Of a stretch of 64,000 nt of DNA, positions 45,779 to 57,725 are shown piece by piece. The notes beneath the pieces are model-generated. The model was not told where the DNA came from, did no database searches, and saw only the letters and a program-made list of their open reading frames with translations. A program made the translations under genes and the position numbers. Numbering within the stretch: the stretch's first letter is position 1; each line of letters begins with the position of its first letter. This DNA is from Sclerodactyla briareus (lineage: Eukaryota > Echinodermata > Holothuroidea > Dendrochirotida > Sclerodactylidae), in assembly GCA_026419785.1 (NCBI GenBank), contig JAODTK010005566.1:248001-312000 (forward strand), in the 5' to 3' direction.

Positions 45779-47849
45779 TATCGAGACATACAACATAACT
45801 TGGCGACGTCGGGAACAAATGGGAGGGATTGGGTAAGCCCCTTGCCTCGATACATCAGAGCCGCTACACCGGACGGAGGTGCCCCTCATCCACGATCAGT
45901 ACGGCGAAGGTTGGTTTTTGTGATTGCAACCCTCCAATTGGTACGGAACCCCGCAGAACTTCAGGGTCGAAACAATTAATCATAAAGACGGAAATCTAAA
46001 TGTAGTGATCAACAACTTCTCAGGTCAAAATCAAGCACCATAGCTGGGCAAAAAAATTAGATAAATTGTCTTCGCCTAGGGTATTCAAATATATACTTAC
46101 TGTGTGAACATCTCAAATGAATATTGAAAAAAAAAAACAATAGCATTTTCCATGGTAATCTAGTTTCCCCTCTTCGAAGAACCCAATCGGAAGGTTAGAT
46201 ATTTCAAGAGACGCTCCCAATCATATGATATGGTAGGTTAGGCCTGCCCCCCAAATTATTAGGAATATGATTTTTCATATATAATGAGTCGAATATGAAG
46301 AATGTTACGGAGAGGCGATGGAAGTACATCCGAACGTGTAACGGTTATCATGCATTTTCAGAATTATATAGGTGTATTCTGAAACAGGGTAAAACACTAA
46401 CTGAGATTGTTCAGAATCTCGCACTATAACTTCTATAATACTAGGGAGGCGTCGGAACATATCCTCTGACAAAAATTCACAAATAGGGCGTCACCAAAAT
46501 GAATGTGTTTTACGATGGTACACACAATAGTGCACCTCCTCACTTGGAGTTCGGGGTTCCTGAGGGGACTCTTAAACGAACACAATTGAAACAGAGGTCT
46601 TCATGTCCACGCCCCAGGGCGTACCCTCGGGGTGGGGTCAGAACCACCAACCCCCCCAAGTGATCAATTAAATTTTTAACACAAAAACTTTTTGGCAGTT
46701 CAGTAGAGGTTTTGCAGCTGTTGTTCAGCAAATATTGCAGCGGCAGTGTCTAGGGGCCCATTAAATTGTATTCTTTGTCAATAGGGAGGAGAGACCAATA
46801 TGACGGGAACAGATTCCTTGGGTTCCGACCTAACCCCCACCCCCACACCCCGCCCCCCAAGACAAATCTCTCGGTACGCGCCTGCTCTCCACTAATAAAT
46901 AGGCCTTCATGGTCAAAATCCCAAATATCCCTCCTCAACCTGACGGGCATGAGTTGCCAGTGCGCTTCACCGGAAATAAGTGACAAGAAATCGTGAGGCA
47001 CAAACTTGGTGTGACATACCATTAATATAATTAAAATGAATGTAAAATGTTTGCCATGAGATGGAATGAAGGAAATCACTGTTTTGGGCCAAGAGAAGAA
47101 GAAATTTCTTTAGTTTGTGCCAGGAAAAGGCTATTCCGGGGTTTGGTATCGAAAGGCAAAAAATTTAGGTCCCTACGAAACAATCCCTGGTGGTAGGGAC
47201 GTCGCGAGCGGGGGTTGTGGGGGTTGCCTCAATCCCAAAAAATGGTTCAGAGCACCTTGTAGTTGGAATTTTCGGAATTATCGATGGAATTTATGCATTC
47301 GTCAGATTGTATATTTAACGACTGAGGCCGTAGGCCCAGTCAACTTTGTAAATTTTCCAACTCAACCAAAAAGAATTTTTTATTATTGTAAAAACGATGA
47401 AATACTATTACAACAAAGAATTGTAATACCTTTTTTTTTCATCAATATCCAGATAATGTGCGAAAATTCGCGCGCTTCGCGAGCAAATACAATACCCCTT
47501 TTTTTATTCAATTAACACACAATTCGCCAACGACCGCTCTGATTGGCTGTGGGTATTGTATAGCAATCATTATGGTTTATTGTTATGAATATAGATTAGG
47601 GTAGGGGCTTAGATTGGACTACCAACCAATCGGAAATAGCTTGTAAAAAGCTGTGAATTGACCCACGAGCATTTTCTTGTACAATCTTGCTTGGCTTATT
47701 GACGTACCCGTATCTGTGAACCAATGAAATTCGAGAACTTTATGATATCGAGGCATCCTTTTTTAAAGCTTCACGTCGGAAGAACGCCCGGGAACGTGAA
47801 CAATCTAAGAAAATCTATGACCTGGGTCGTATGGAATGCGACTAAATGG
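45779..47849. other. Interval without a confident gene
   Basis: About 2 kb without a recognised gene. The longest frame (47117-47515, plus) has no motif. Features seen are a GC-richer patch at 45800-45960, a C-rich patch at 46620-46660 and 46830-46860, and a short hairpin-like CGCGCGCTTCGCGAGC near 47469. Confidence 0.38.
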
Positions 47850-48790
47850 AGACAGCATCGTGACGGTCCAAAAAAGTGGGGATTTCGACCAGCTCCAAAC
47901 AGAGGGCACTTACGCCCTGGTGCTCAGCGCATTTGGCCCAGAAAATATTACAAGATTCAGAGCCAGCAAATCGCATCTAAGGACAGGAGAAAATGCAAAT
48001 TATTTTTGGACGATGTGAGTTGTTTTTAGGAGTGCTAAGATGCCCTAAATTGAATCAAAGGCAACCTGTAAATGGGAGAGTGGGTTTGGCGGTCATAGGA
48101 GTCAGAGGGGGGGGGGGGGGGGGGGGAACTGCCGCACACGTTTTTATGAGAGAGAAATGCGTTGGAAAATGACAAATAATGAGAATTTAGGCAGCGAAAA
48201 TGCAAAAGTGAAAACAAATGGCCGAAACCCGGCGAGTCATCTGCTGAATGGCCCAAATTTATGTTTAAAATGCCCTGAAAAAATGCAAAATTTTTGCGCG
48301 CGGCTTTGGTACCAGTCTTCCGGGAACCCACTCCAAAGAAATCCGGGCAAAATTGTCGGTCCCCTACATTGGAATGTCCCGTATTGCCTATGTTGGCGGC
48401 GTCCGCAGAAAAAAATCACAAGATCCTGGTAGCAGCTAGAACTTGAAAATGATAAATTATTTCTGGGACGAAGTGAGGTTTAGGAGTGTTCATAAGGGGC
48501 ATAAATTGCAGCATGAGGCCACCTGAAAAAATTTTTGGCGAAAATTTTTGTGAGAGGCGAGGGGGGGATTCGGCGGCCGGGGTGTCCCTGAAAAGTGAGA
48601 TTTAAAATTACTAAATCTTAATTGCTGACCTCGATTCGATTTGGCAGAGAAGGCACAAGAGTCAGAGAAGCAAATCGCATATAGGACATGGCAAATGAAG
48701 CGAAATTATTTCTGGACTGAAATGAGTGTTTCGGAGTGTTTATGCACTAAATTGCATCTAGGGCCACCTGAAAAAATCCCTCCCCTTAGA
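47850..48790 (+). repeat. Family G repeat, right copies
   Basis: Three copies of the AATCGCATCTAAGGACA, AAATTATTT and GAGTGCTAAG set start near 47945, 48415 and 48655, with the CCCGTATTGCCTATGTTGGC block near 48378. Same orientation as 37560-38215. A run of 20 G (48107-48126) is embedded. Not coding. Confidence 0.85.
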
Positions 48791-49389
48791 CCCCTCCTCA
48801 AGATCCGTCAATCACACCGTTCCGGCCTCCACTAAAATTATTCTCTATACACCATGCACAGATTGTTACTTCATATTTCTTATATTGCACTATAAATAGC
48901 ACTTGGTGTAGAGGGTACAGTTATATGCGTTGTGTTACTTGTGTATCTTACTCGAGCTTTGATGTCCCGAGTCGCCATCTTCCGTGCATTAGGTGGATAG
49001 AGGTGTCCCAACAGTCCACCCCGAAAACAGTTCCAAATGAGATGGGCCTCAATTTACTCCATTGGGGCGACCACGGGGGAGGGGGGCATGTTCCCCCAAT
49101 ATGTTTTGTGGGGGACATAATATCAAATTCCCCCCTCCCCCCAATATTTTTGCTGACTGGTGAAAAAATCTACGATCAAAGGTACAGTACGCCATAACAC
49201 ATAGGGACCAACATATATTTCTAATCAGATTGCCTGAATTTTATGGCGAGAAGGCTAAAAAGGCTGCGCGCGCTGTAGGCCAAGCCGATGACTGTCAGAT
49301 TGTTTTTTCCCCCACAGGGTCATTACAAGTGCATGACATATGGAAGGGCACGAAGATAATTGGTTTGGGTCCGATTCATCCACCCCCCT
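48791..49389. other. Non-coding interval
   Basis: No gene recognised. Several short C-runs and G-runs (49075-49085, 49120-49142) are present, similar in style to the purine/pyrimidine runs elsewhere in 48-52.5 kb. Confidence 0.4.
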
Positions 49390-49410
49390 CCCCCCCCCCC
49401 CCCCCCCCCC
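49390..49410 (+). repeat. Poly-C tract (21 C)
   Basis: Uninterrupted run of 21 C, directly before the (AAAT)n tract. Its complement could form a G-quadruplex. Run length in an assembly is unreliable. Confidence 0.9.
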
Positions 49411-49427
49411 GCAACCCGTGATTTTGA

Positions 49428-49535
49428 TAAATAAATAAATAAATAAATAAATAATAAATAAATAAATAAATAACTAAATAAATAAATAAATAAATAAATA
49501 AATTAAAAAAATAAATAAATAAATTAATTAATGAA
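49428..49535 (+). repeat. (AAAT)n microsatellite
   Basis: About 25 AAAT tetramers with minor interruptions. Confidence 0.95.
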
Positions 49536-49754
49536 TTTTTGGCTTTTTTTTCAATAAATTAAATAATAATAATAAATCACTGCAAATGATAGCAAAAGAA
49601 GCACTGGACCAGCGATCTAAAAGATACGCGATGAGATCCCTGGCCAGACACACCTGCCCACTCCTAACAGAGCATGTCCCCCCCCCCCCCCCCACCCCCA
49701 ACCAACTACAACTTTGATACCTGTCCCCGGTCACCAATTATATTCGTTCCAATC

Positions 49755-49932
49755 GTCAAGAGTGAGACATCTAGTCGGTAGTAGTAATCAGTCGTTGTTG
49801 GTCGTAATCTAGTCGTTATCGTAGTAAATTAGGCGTTGTGTAGTAAATCAGTCGTTGTTGTATAAATCTAGTCGTTGTAGTGTAATCTAGTCCGTTGTTG
49901 TAAGTGAATCTAGTCGTTGTGTAGTAAAATGA
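49755..49932 (+). repeat. Minisatellite, ~28 bp unit, about six copies
   Basis: Tandem units of TAGTCGTTGTTG followed by TAGTAAATC, with indels between copies. It lies directly outside the left inverted arm of the 49.9-53.1 kb element and may be part of it. Confidence 0.85.
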
Positions 49933-50479
49933 ATTTCGCCTACCTGGGGCTCTCGCCTTACAAGGATATCGCTCATGGGATTTTCCCCGTCTGACATGTA
50001 TTCGCTTCCACGGACATGCGTGATTTCAGTTCGTCTTCCACGGATATCGTAACGTAATCTGATACCTCTATATTGATTGTACATTTAGTCAGAGGAGGGC
50101 GGTGTGCTTTTTCTTGATTCAACCAATAGAGGAACTCGTCAAACCTGTGTCGCGTTAGTCTGACTCACGCTTGTGTGGGGTTGTCAAACCAAAAGGGCAT
50201 AACGATAAAGTACCAAACATTTCATCCATTTTTTTTAGTCACTGCGGGGTTTCTCCAAAAACTAACACAATAGAAGCGGCGTATCAAACTGAACTTTTCA
50301 GCTTTGGCGAGAGACGGAATCCCTGTTTGACCGCCGGCCAGCGAGTTGACCGTGCCCAACTATGAAAATAAAGCACTATTGATGGATGATTACGCGTACA
50401 AAGAAAGTGTAAGTAATGCCCATCCAGGGGACGCGATCGTGTTGAATATGGGGGGGGGGGCCTTGAGGTAATTTACCAT

Positions 50480-51640
50480 CTAAGTTGAGCGCACCATTGT
50501 TTGGCGCGTAGCGTTTCCAGCGTATTCTACGGTTTCACTAACCCCTAATTACGGACGGCATTCCTCGGGCCGTGGCAGTGAGCAACAATCCTGACAATCG
50601 ACGAGAAACTTCCAAAATATATATTATAAAACTTCCTTTGAAGTACGGACGTTGTTAATTGCCTTCCATTCTGCAACGCACCCACGTTTGACGCGTATCG
50701 TACAAGGCTCTTTTTCCCTCCTTACAGGCCCATAGAGCAGAAAATTAAGACAACTGTCCTTTCTATCCTTTGGCAGTAAACACCATTTTTGAATTGACGA
50801 TGGTTTCCGAAATTCACACCCAAGACACCTTTATTGGTTTTTTTTTGTTGTAGGATTCGGTCCTTTTTTTATCGCTTCCCAATTTGCCGGCCGCCTTGGT
50901 CTACGCGCATCGTACAAGAAATTATTTGTATGTCTTGCGGCCCCCCAGATCGCAGGGCGGCACTCCTGGGCCCTTGGCATTGAGCAACATGCCTAAAATT
51001 GACAATTAATTCCGAAGTTTATATCTCAAGAAATTTATTCAAACAACTGACCGATATCGAATTCTTGCAATTCGGGCAACCATAAGTGGACGCGTACCGT
51101 GCCAAAACAAAAAAAAAAAAAAACAAAAAAAAGCCTTCCAGACCACGCCATAAATCTAGGAAGCGTCACTCCCAGCCTTATGGCAGCAAGCAACAGCCCT
51201 AAAATTTAGCCATACATTTCCGAAATTTATATCTCAAGGAACATTCTTGAGCATTCGGACCACTATCGGTTGAGGCGTAGGTAGCAATAATTTCTTTTGT
51301 CCTCGCAGAGGAGAGGACCGCCCCATATGCAGGAAAAGACACCTGCCGGGTACAGCATACCACACATCCCTAAAATTGTCTCAATGAAAATTTCGAAAAT
51401 TATATTCCAGAAGTTTCCGAAGGAAATGAACGATGTTTACGCCTTACAATTCACGCCAATCCATCAGTTGACGCGTCTTTGAGTGTTGCAAAAAAAAAAA
51501 AATCGTCATACAGATCGCAGTAAGGCGACACTTCCCGGGCCTTATGGGCAGTAGGCAACATCACTGAAATGACAATTGATTGCCGAAAACTTACGCTGCT
51601 CGTTTCACATGATGCTCTTCCATTGGTTAAAAGTTCCCCC
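50480..51640 (+). repeat. ~200 bp diverged tandem modules inside the foldback element
   Basis: About five modules share CGGGCCTTATGGCAGTGAGC, AACATCCCTAAAATTGACAA, TTTCCGAAATTTATATCTCA, AGAAATT and TTGACGCGTATCGTACAA, with A-rich spacers (51110-51135 and 51490-51502). Divergence between modules is high, so the expansion is old. No frame is conserved among modules. Confidence 0.75.
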
Positions 51641-52362
51641 ATCTTGAAAATTTGCTTTCGTGAGAAAGTGTGGCATTTTTCGGGCCGGGCCTTTGATCAA
51701 ACCAATCGAGCCCGTCCAAGTAAAAAATTCTTTCGTTTACTTTTATAATATACACAGAAGCCCATGTTTTCAGAATTTTTTTTTTCCACGCCTATATAGT
51801 GCCATACGTCAATCACGTAAACCCCCTACTGATTTGCACGATCTCCTGCCTCTTGTTTTTCTTTTATTCAATCTTTTATCAAGAAGCAGCACGTGAAGAC
51901 CCGAGCGGCGGCAAGGCCACGGTCTGTTATAAAACAATAAGGTTCGAAAAGACAAACCCAAGACCTCGTTTATGTACTGTGTTAGGGAAATGGCATTTGG
52001 CTTCCAGCATGTTTGGGGGGGGGGGGGGGCAACACGACTCGTGTTCCAAACCAATCCTCCTTGTTGACCTTCCCATATATTTCACGCGCCATTGAAGATG
52101 ACAGACTAACGAGAGAAGCATATCTGCCAAAATCATAAAGGTTATTTGCATTGGCCCTTCTTGTATTAACAGTAACGGAAAGACAGAAATACAGCGTCCG
52201 CTCAGCGCGAAATTTTGCATTTTGGCCTCACCACATAAATTTAGTGCACTCTGAATGTTTTGACATTATGTGTTAGTCCTTCGTGTTATGGCCGACTTCC
52301 TTTGATTGTAGGATTTTTTCACCAGTCCGCAAAAAGGGGACATGCCCCCCCCTTCCCCAGTC

Positions 52363-52364
<2 letters not shown>

Positions 52365-52398
<34 letters not shown>
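52365..52398 (+). repeat. Poly-G tract (34 G)
   Basis: An uninterrupted run of 34 G, the longest homopolymer in the window, capable of G-quadruplex formation. Frames through it (poly-Gly or poly-Pro) are artefacts. It lies inside the foldback element, which also has G-runs at 50451-50460 and 52015-52029. Confidence 0.92.
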
Positions 52399-52399
<1 letters not shown>

Positions 52400-53112
52400 G
52401 GATGGCACTCCCCCTCCCGTGAATCCGCCGCCCATATCCCTGCAAGCGAGACTTCCCAACCTTATTTAATCGCGACCGGTAAAGGGAGGCCCGTGCCATA
52501 CATACGGAGAAAGAGACACTGAATCAATAATTTCTCCATCTCGTAACTTCCGCCCTCCGAATCAGCTACCGCCGAAGTAAAAGTCAGCTACCCACGTGTA
52601 CATGACCGTAATCCCTTACGTACTATTTGGCGCGATAAAACTATTGCCGCCTGACTGCCCGTTATTTTTCCTTCCTAATCCTAATGTCGGTAACAGAGGG
52701 ATTGTTTCAAACCTTTCATTACTACAGCCGTGTACAAACGATTTAAATGCGTAGTACATGAATATAACACATGTGAAACTAATAATGTAAACACTTAAAG
52801 GTTTATAATATGGTAGACAGTCTTTTACTTTATGTTAATGCCCTTTTTTGACAACCCCACACAAGCGTGAGCAGCTCACTGCGGCATGGTCATAGTCCCG
52901 TATTGGTGAATTCAAGCAAACCCCGCCCTGACTATAATGGCAATCAATATAGAGGTATCAAATTACGATAGTCCGTGAAGGCGAACTGAAATCACGCATG
53001 TCCGTGGAAGGCTGATATCCCATGTCAGGCGAATCTCATGTCAGGCGATATCCCATTCAGGGCGAATCCCATGGCAGGCAATATCCCATGTCAGAGGATA
53101 TCCCATGTCGGC

Positions 53113-53440
53113 ATACTTGAGGTGACCCTTTGGCTTTCCATAGTCCAGCCTGTGGAATTCATTGCACATAGCTGTGTAGTCACTGTGATTCCGGCTGTAG
53201 GCACGGAACAAATTCATTTCCAAGGTGTTTTGTTTACCTATGCGTGTATCATCTACAGACATGTTCTATTGGTCCAAATATGACACACCCCCATGCACAC
53301 CCATCCACGTCAATACTCAGCCAAAGCCTTAATTTTTATATTCTATACAGGAGGTGAAAAATGGAATAGCATTGGTAAAGAATCAGTTGTTCCATAACAT
53401 ATAGAAGTTCTAAATCTGCACTAAAATTAGCTTTTCTTAC
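53113..53440. other. Non-coding interval
   Basis: No supported feature. Sequence immediately outside the right arm of the foldback element. Confidence 0.35.
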
Positions 53441-53502
53441 CGGGAAAATATGGGAGAGCTCGATTCACTTGTTCCAAAAAAGAGGAATAATGCTGCAGCT
53501 CC
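53441..53502 (-). CDS. Candidate minus-strand exon
   Basis: On the minus strand a 62 nt segment lies between a modest 3' splice site (CACGTTTCAAAAG) and a consensus donor (CCCG then GTAAGA). With one base in and one out it reads ELQHYSSFLEQV, then NRALPYFP. A second frame is also open. Joining it to the candidate exon at 40215-40305 keeps the frame and produces a plausible peptide across the junction (ALPYFP then DLDEIQQ). Product unknown. Confidence 0.33.
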
Positions 53503-54110
53503 CTTTTGAAACGTGTCCCGTAACCATTATAACATCCTTCGATCATCTTCGTGTTTCAGCCCCCCCTTAAAAGTAATTATTGCAACCGGATTAGGTTCAC
53601 AGTAGCCTGCCCATTGTGCACTTCAATTTGCATTGAAGAACGTTTGTTTTATCACAATTAATTACTGAACAATGATGGGAACATTTGCTACATCGAAGAT
53701 TACATATCCAAATAGATAATTGGGATGATGTTGATTTTTTAGTGATCAGCTAAAAAACATATCACTTCAGTGGTTGGTTCCTAGTTACTATTTGGCACTG
53801 GGTCCCGTCAGATGAAGAATGCCTGCTGCAGACGTGACACAGCTGATCAAGCTCAGGTTGGAGTCAAATTCGCAGACTCATACAGATGTGGGACATCTCA
53901 AACTACAACTCAAGTCATTTCCCATCGCGTAATGGCTCCCAGAATTGTAGAATTGTTCCTTTCCTAACTTTTCCGAAGGGTCGAAGGAAAGAGGTAAATT
54001 GGAGGATGATTCACTAGGTTCGTCCCTAGTATTCACGAGGCGCTCGTACGTTGTCGCTAGGCCCCACTTATATGTATATTAGCCTATCATACTAAGGTAC
54101 CGTACCGTTT
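53503..54110. other. Non-coding interval
   Basis: No gene or repeat recognised. Confidence 0.4.
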
Positions 54111-54463
54111 GAAACCAACGACTTCCAAGATGCTAATATCGAGATCCCGCCGGCTAATAGACAACTTAAACTCTTCAACGTGAACCACGAAAGATTCTTT
54201 TTACATGTTACCCGCTCATATCGACGATCTTAACTGGAAAACTCGTCGAAGATCGGGATCAGTGCTGGACCACAGTTTAAATCTGCTTTGACGGCTGCGC
54301 GGCCACTCGGATATCGGTTTGCCGATTATACGCCTTGGACCTAGTTGTCTGGAGCGGTACTACCCTGTAGAATACGAACGTTTTCGAAAATAACGAACAG
54401 AGTGAGGTCTACAGCCGGTCCATGGTCAATCTCGATATTCGCATTTGGAAGTCGTTGTTCAAC
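54111..54463. mobile_element. MITE-like element with ~36 bp terminal inverted repeats
   Basis: The left end reads CAACGACTTCCAAGATGC followed by TAATATCGAGATC. The right end (54428-54463) is the inverse: GATCTCGATATT-type sequence AATCTCGATATTCGCATTTG followed by GAAGTCGTTG. Weaker inverse similarity continues inward (CCGGCT..TAGAC). Total about 350 bp, no coding capacity. Target duplications were not identified. Confidence 0.6.
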
Positions 54464-55120
54464 CACGGTCGGTAGGATTTTGTCATGTTTTTGTATCTCA
54501 CGCTTTTCTTATTGTATATAAGTGGTAGGAGGCCTCCAAAATGGGTTTCTCGACGCGCTGTGTTTAACTAATGACCCCTGGACCCACATTGGGGCACGTT
54601 AGGCCTAGTCTATTACTATACTGAAACTGAAAGGGTCTTCCTGGATTCACCGGGTACTTCAGTACGTGTACACACATGGCCTAATGTGTTTATTCATTAC
54701 ACACTAAAGTGCTCTCCTAGCTTCTACCCGCTCGAATTACTCATGTTTTTTATATTGGCGCGGTTTGCGTGATTTTTGTTTTTTCGTGCATATGTAGATG
54801 GTTTCATCATCAATTTGCGCACCTAGCACCTGACCTGCAACAGTGTCTATTCCATTACTCGATCCAAATAATAACAACCCATGGAATCACCCTCCTCACA
54901 CAGCGGTCTTCAAAATGATACCTAAGTGGGGGGGGGGCCATATCCGTTGAAAATTTAGGAAACTATGTGAAGAACAACAAAATCAGTAATTGTATTTGAA
55001 ACCCACCTACTCAATTTGCACATTTGGAACTAGGTCGGACCTTCCACGGAATTCAGACTTTTTTGTTCTCCAGAAGCAATCTAACGGTACATTAGATACT
55101 GATTTGAATAATAAAGAACG
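54464..55120. other. Non-coding interval, possible promoter side of a gene
   Basis: No repeat recognised. It lies upstream of the ATG at 55121. No clear TATA or initiator element can be supported. Confidence 0.3.
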
Positions 55121-55210
55121 ATGGAAACAGTCACAGAAAAAAAACTGAAACAATTTGACGATTTTTCGGAGTTAGGCTACCTCTTGGCTACGAATTGTAG
55201 TGTGGGCAAG
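55121..55210 (+). CDS. Possible first coding exon
   Basis: ATG in a fair start context (AACGATGG) opens a frame reading METVTEKKLKQFDDF, then SELGYLLATNCSVGK, followed by a possible donor (GCAAG then GTATAC) in phase 0. The peptide is mixed-charge and protein-like. The frame stays open to 55342 without splicing. If real it would be the 5' end of the plus-strand gene seen at 58.2-61.6 kb. The evidence is the start context, one splice site and the open frame only. Confidence 0.3.
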
Positions 55211-55342
55211 GTATACGACCGTGCGCAGTTTGAGGTTGTTTACATACAAGTATTCATGAAACTATTTACTCTTACCAGGCCGATTCAAGAAGATTGTCCC
55301 ATGATTTTGTACAGGGTTCAGCTCTGTCTTCACACCGATTGA

Positions 55343-56849
55343 CGTCATTAGGTGTTTATTTTATTTTGTGCGTAAGCATAGCGCATTTTCGTGATAGACT
55401 TATATTACTTACAAGCCAGAATTGGCTACTTCTCAGTGGCATACCTTCTTCTTGATAGCTTGTATCAGCCCGCCCTTGTGTTCTAGGCTCCAAGTATTAT
55501 TTGCACGAATATACAGCCCTTCCTGTGACTGTGACTCATGTGCAATTCATGGTACTTTCGACTTCCGACTTTGACCCTCTCTTGATGACCTGAGGCCAAT
55601 CCAGGCGAGGTGAAAGCTTTCATAAGAGCAAATTGGCCAACATATAATTTTCTTGTAGTTTTCTCCCACATGACTTTTGGTCAACCAATATTTTTCATAC
55701 TATTTGACCTCTCTTGATGACCTAACCTCCCCTAACCCCTATTGCAGTGATAACCACTATTTGGTGTCTGCATAGTAGACGACAAAACCCTACCCCAACA
55801 AGTGGTTGTACCCTTGGCTGAAACTAACTAACTCCATTGTTGGTGCGTGGTATCAAACTCAAAGTCACAGGGTTTGTGTTCTAATTCTTTTTTTTCTTTT
55901 GAGTCTTGTTATGAGAACTTTGATAGAATGAAACTCCATATGGATGCATTCAGGTGATTACGCATGCATCATTACCTTTCAGTGTGGAAAAAGTTCTGTG
56001 CAAATAGGTCATTTTCTAAGTTGGGATGTGTCACCGACGGGACGGCCTGTGGAAACTTTTTTTGAATTCATCATTCTGGAGAGTCAGTCGTCCTATAATA
56101 TAACTTTTCCACACCCTACTTGTACCATTCCGGTGCATTTCCTGTGTGTATTGAAATTTGGAACCCTTCGAAAAATTGATGAATCTCTTTCGTGTCCATC
56201 CTGCAGGAGCCAGTAATGTAAGTTTAATGGGAGCAGCAACATAGTCTATGGTGCATACTGTTCTAAGACTGTTAGCAAAGTTATGTGATTAGATGGGGAA
56301 CAGGGGTCGTTTAGCTAACAATGGTCATGTGTGGGTCAAACAAACAACAAACACATTCTTCGTGAATTCGAGTGGCTCATGATATTTGGTCAGTATAATG
56401 CTTGACTTGGTACATGATGGGTTGTTCAGAATTGTTGTCAAAGGTCACTAAGGAGGGCATTTGCTCATTATCTCTATTATTTAGATTGAAGTATTGTACA
56501 AGGTGAGCTACGGTGCCATTGGCTCTCTTGTTTCTTAACTGGAGTACTGTTGACATTGGTATTTACACAGGTCATTGATCTATTGCTGATGGGGCCGTGG
56601 CTAATACTACTGGGTGCACTCTGCTTGATGTTGATCCTGGTCCATCCACCACCCACTGTTTGACCACGTGTTACGTATGGTTCACCGAAGCAGTTTGTTG
56701 AGGGTGCCTTGAATATGTGCAAAGCAGCATTCAAGTGGATTGAGCTGCCAGAATCCATGTGAGTCATTGACCATCCCATTCGTGTTATCGTTGGAGAAGT
56801 CACAGCATTCTATGGCAATCATGCAGTGTGTATGTGTGTGTGATGCCTA
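55343..56849. other. Interval with an open frame and a possible microexon
   Basis: A 90-codon plus-strand frame (55944-56216) shows no motif. At 56485-56502 an 18 nt segment (codes IEVLYK) sits between a very good 3' splice site (CATTATCTCTATTATTTAG) and a consensus donor (ACAAG then GTGAGC), in phase 0. It could be a microexon of the plus-strand gene, though splicing of such a short exon cannot be judged from sequence alone. Confidence 0.25.
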
Positions 56850-57520
56850 GCTTGAGAACACGATAACTGAACCCTCCTGGATGAATGAATTCACAGACTC
56901 TGTGGTGTTCTCCATATTGGATAAATATCTCTGTCAGATTGGTGTCAGGTCAATGATCATCTAATGACGGTCAAGACGGTCAAAATCTGGAAATCTTTGT
57001 GACACAATTTCTCATTTAGAGAAAACCCTTGTTTTTAGTGGAACCATGGGTCAGTACTTGGGGAGAAACAAGCTGATGATGAAGCATTTATTTTTGGCTG
57101 ATTTTTAACTTGTAACGATCAATCTTAACCTCTCCTGGATAGATGAAGCCTCATACGTGGTATATGGGTTCCTCATTAGTTTGACAGTGCTCAGCTTGTC
57201 CGATTAGGATCAGTCCAAGGGAAGCACTTTTTTCTTCTGTAGAAACCTTGGTGTATATATACACTAGATTCAGAATCTTGATCCGTCTAGCCTGAGATTG
57301 TGGTAAAGACTTTCTCATGAGAAAACAATGACCAAACAATTTTGGTGTAGACCTGCCATCCATTTTTAAAAATTAGGAAATTGTTCAAAAAGCTATTTCC
57401 AGCAGTCTTTGGTTTGTTTCGAAAAACCCCACTTGATATCCAACATGTACTAATATTGGGTTCCCTCAGGACCACGATCAACAAGTCCCACCATCCTTTG
57501 GACCTGATGAGTCCGGAATG
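56850..57520 (-). repeat. Family F, inverted diverged copies
   Basis: Reverse-complement family F blocks: GAGAACACGATAACTGAACC, CTCCTGGATGAATGAA, GTCAGGTCAATGATCATCT and GGTCAAAATCTGGAAATC, and a second unit around 57120-57330 (CTGGATAGATGAAGCCTCAT, ACGTGGTATATGGGTTCC). The orientation is opposite to the arrays at 19, 22 and 36 kb. Confidence 0.65.
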
Positions 57521-57570
57521 TTTGCTAGGATCATGATGAAATTTTAGTATAAAGCTTTCTTATAGGGACT

Positions 57571-57638
57571 GATATCGTGATATATATATTATAATTAATT
57601 AATATATATATAATAATATCTAGATATATATTATTATG

Positions 57639-57674
<36 letters not shown>

Positions 57675-57725
57675 AAAAAACATAATGTGTAGTATATATA
57701 TATATATCTAATATATAATATACGA
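57571..57725 (+). repeat. (AT)n microsatellite
   Basis: Interrupted AT repeats over about 150 bp, with a short GC-free spacer. Confidence 0.95.

Larger units (their letters stand above)
49936..53112. mobile_element. Foldback or DNA-transposon-like element with ~280 bp inverted arms
   Basis: The left arm (49936-50212) and right arm (52825-53112) are inverse copies. Shared in opposite sense: CCACGGACATGCGTGATTTC, GATACCTCTATATTGATTG, and CACGCTTGTGTGGGGTTGTC followed by AAA and AAGGGCAT. The outer tip of each arm contains short subrepeats with GGATATC, CATGGGAT and TCTGACATG. The 2.6 kb interior holds ~200 bp tandem modules and G-runs and no recognisable transposase. This fits a non-autonomous DNA transposon or foldback element. 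Target duplications were not identified. A hairpin-forming assembly artefact is a less likely alternative, because the arms have diverged by substitutions. Confidence 0.75.

Noticed and set aside
47117-47515. 132-codon plus-strand frame
   Set aside because: No recognisable domain and biased low-complexity composition; no splice sites support it.
57470-57547. Terminal exon after TTGGGTTCCCTCAG
   Set aside because: It lies at the edge of inverted family F repeat and has no phase link to neighbouring exons.
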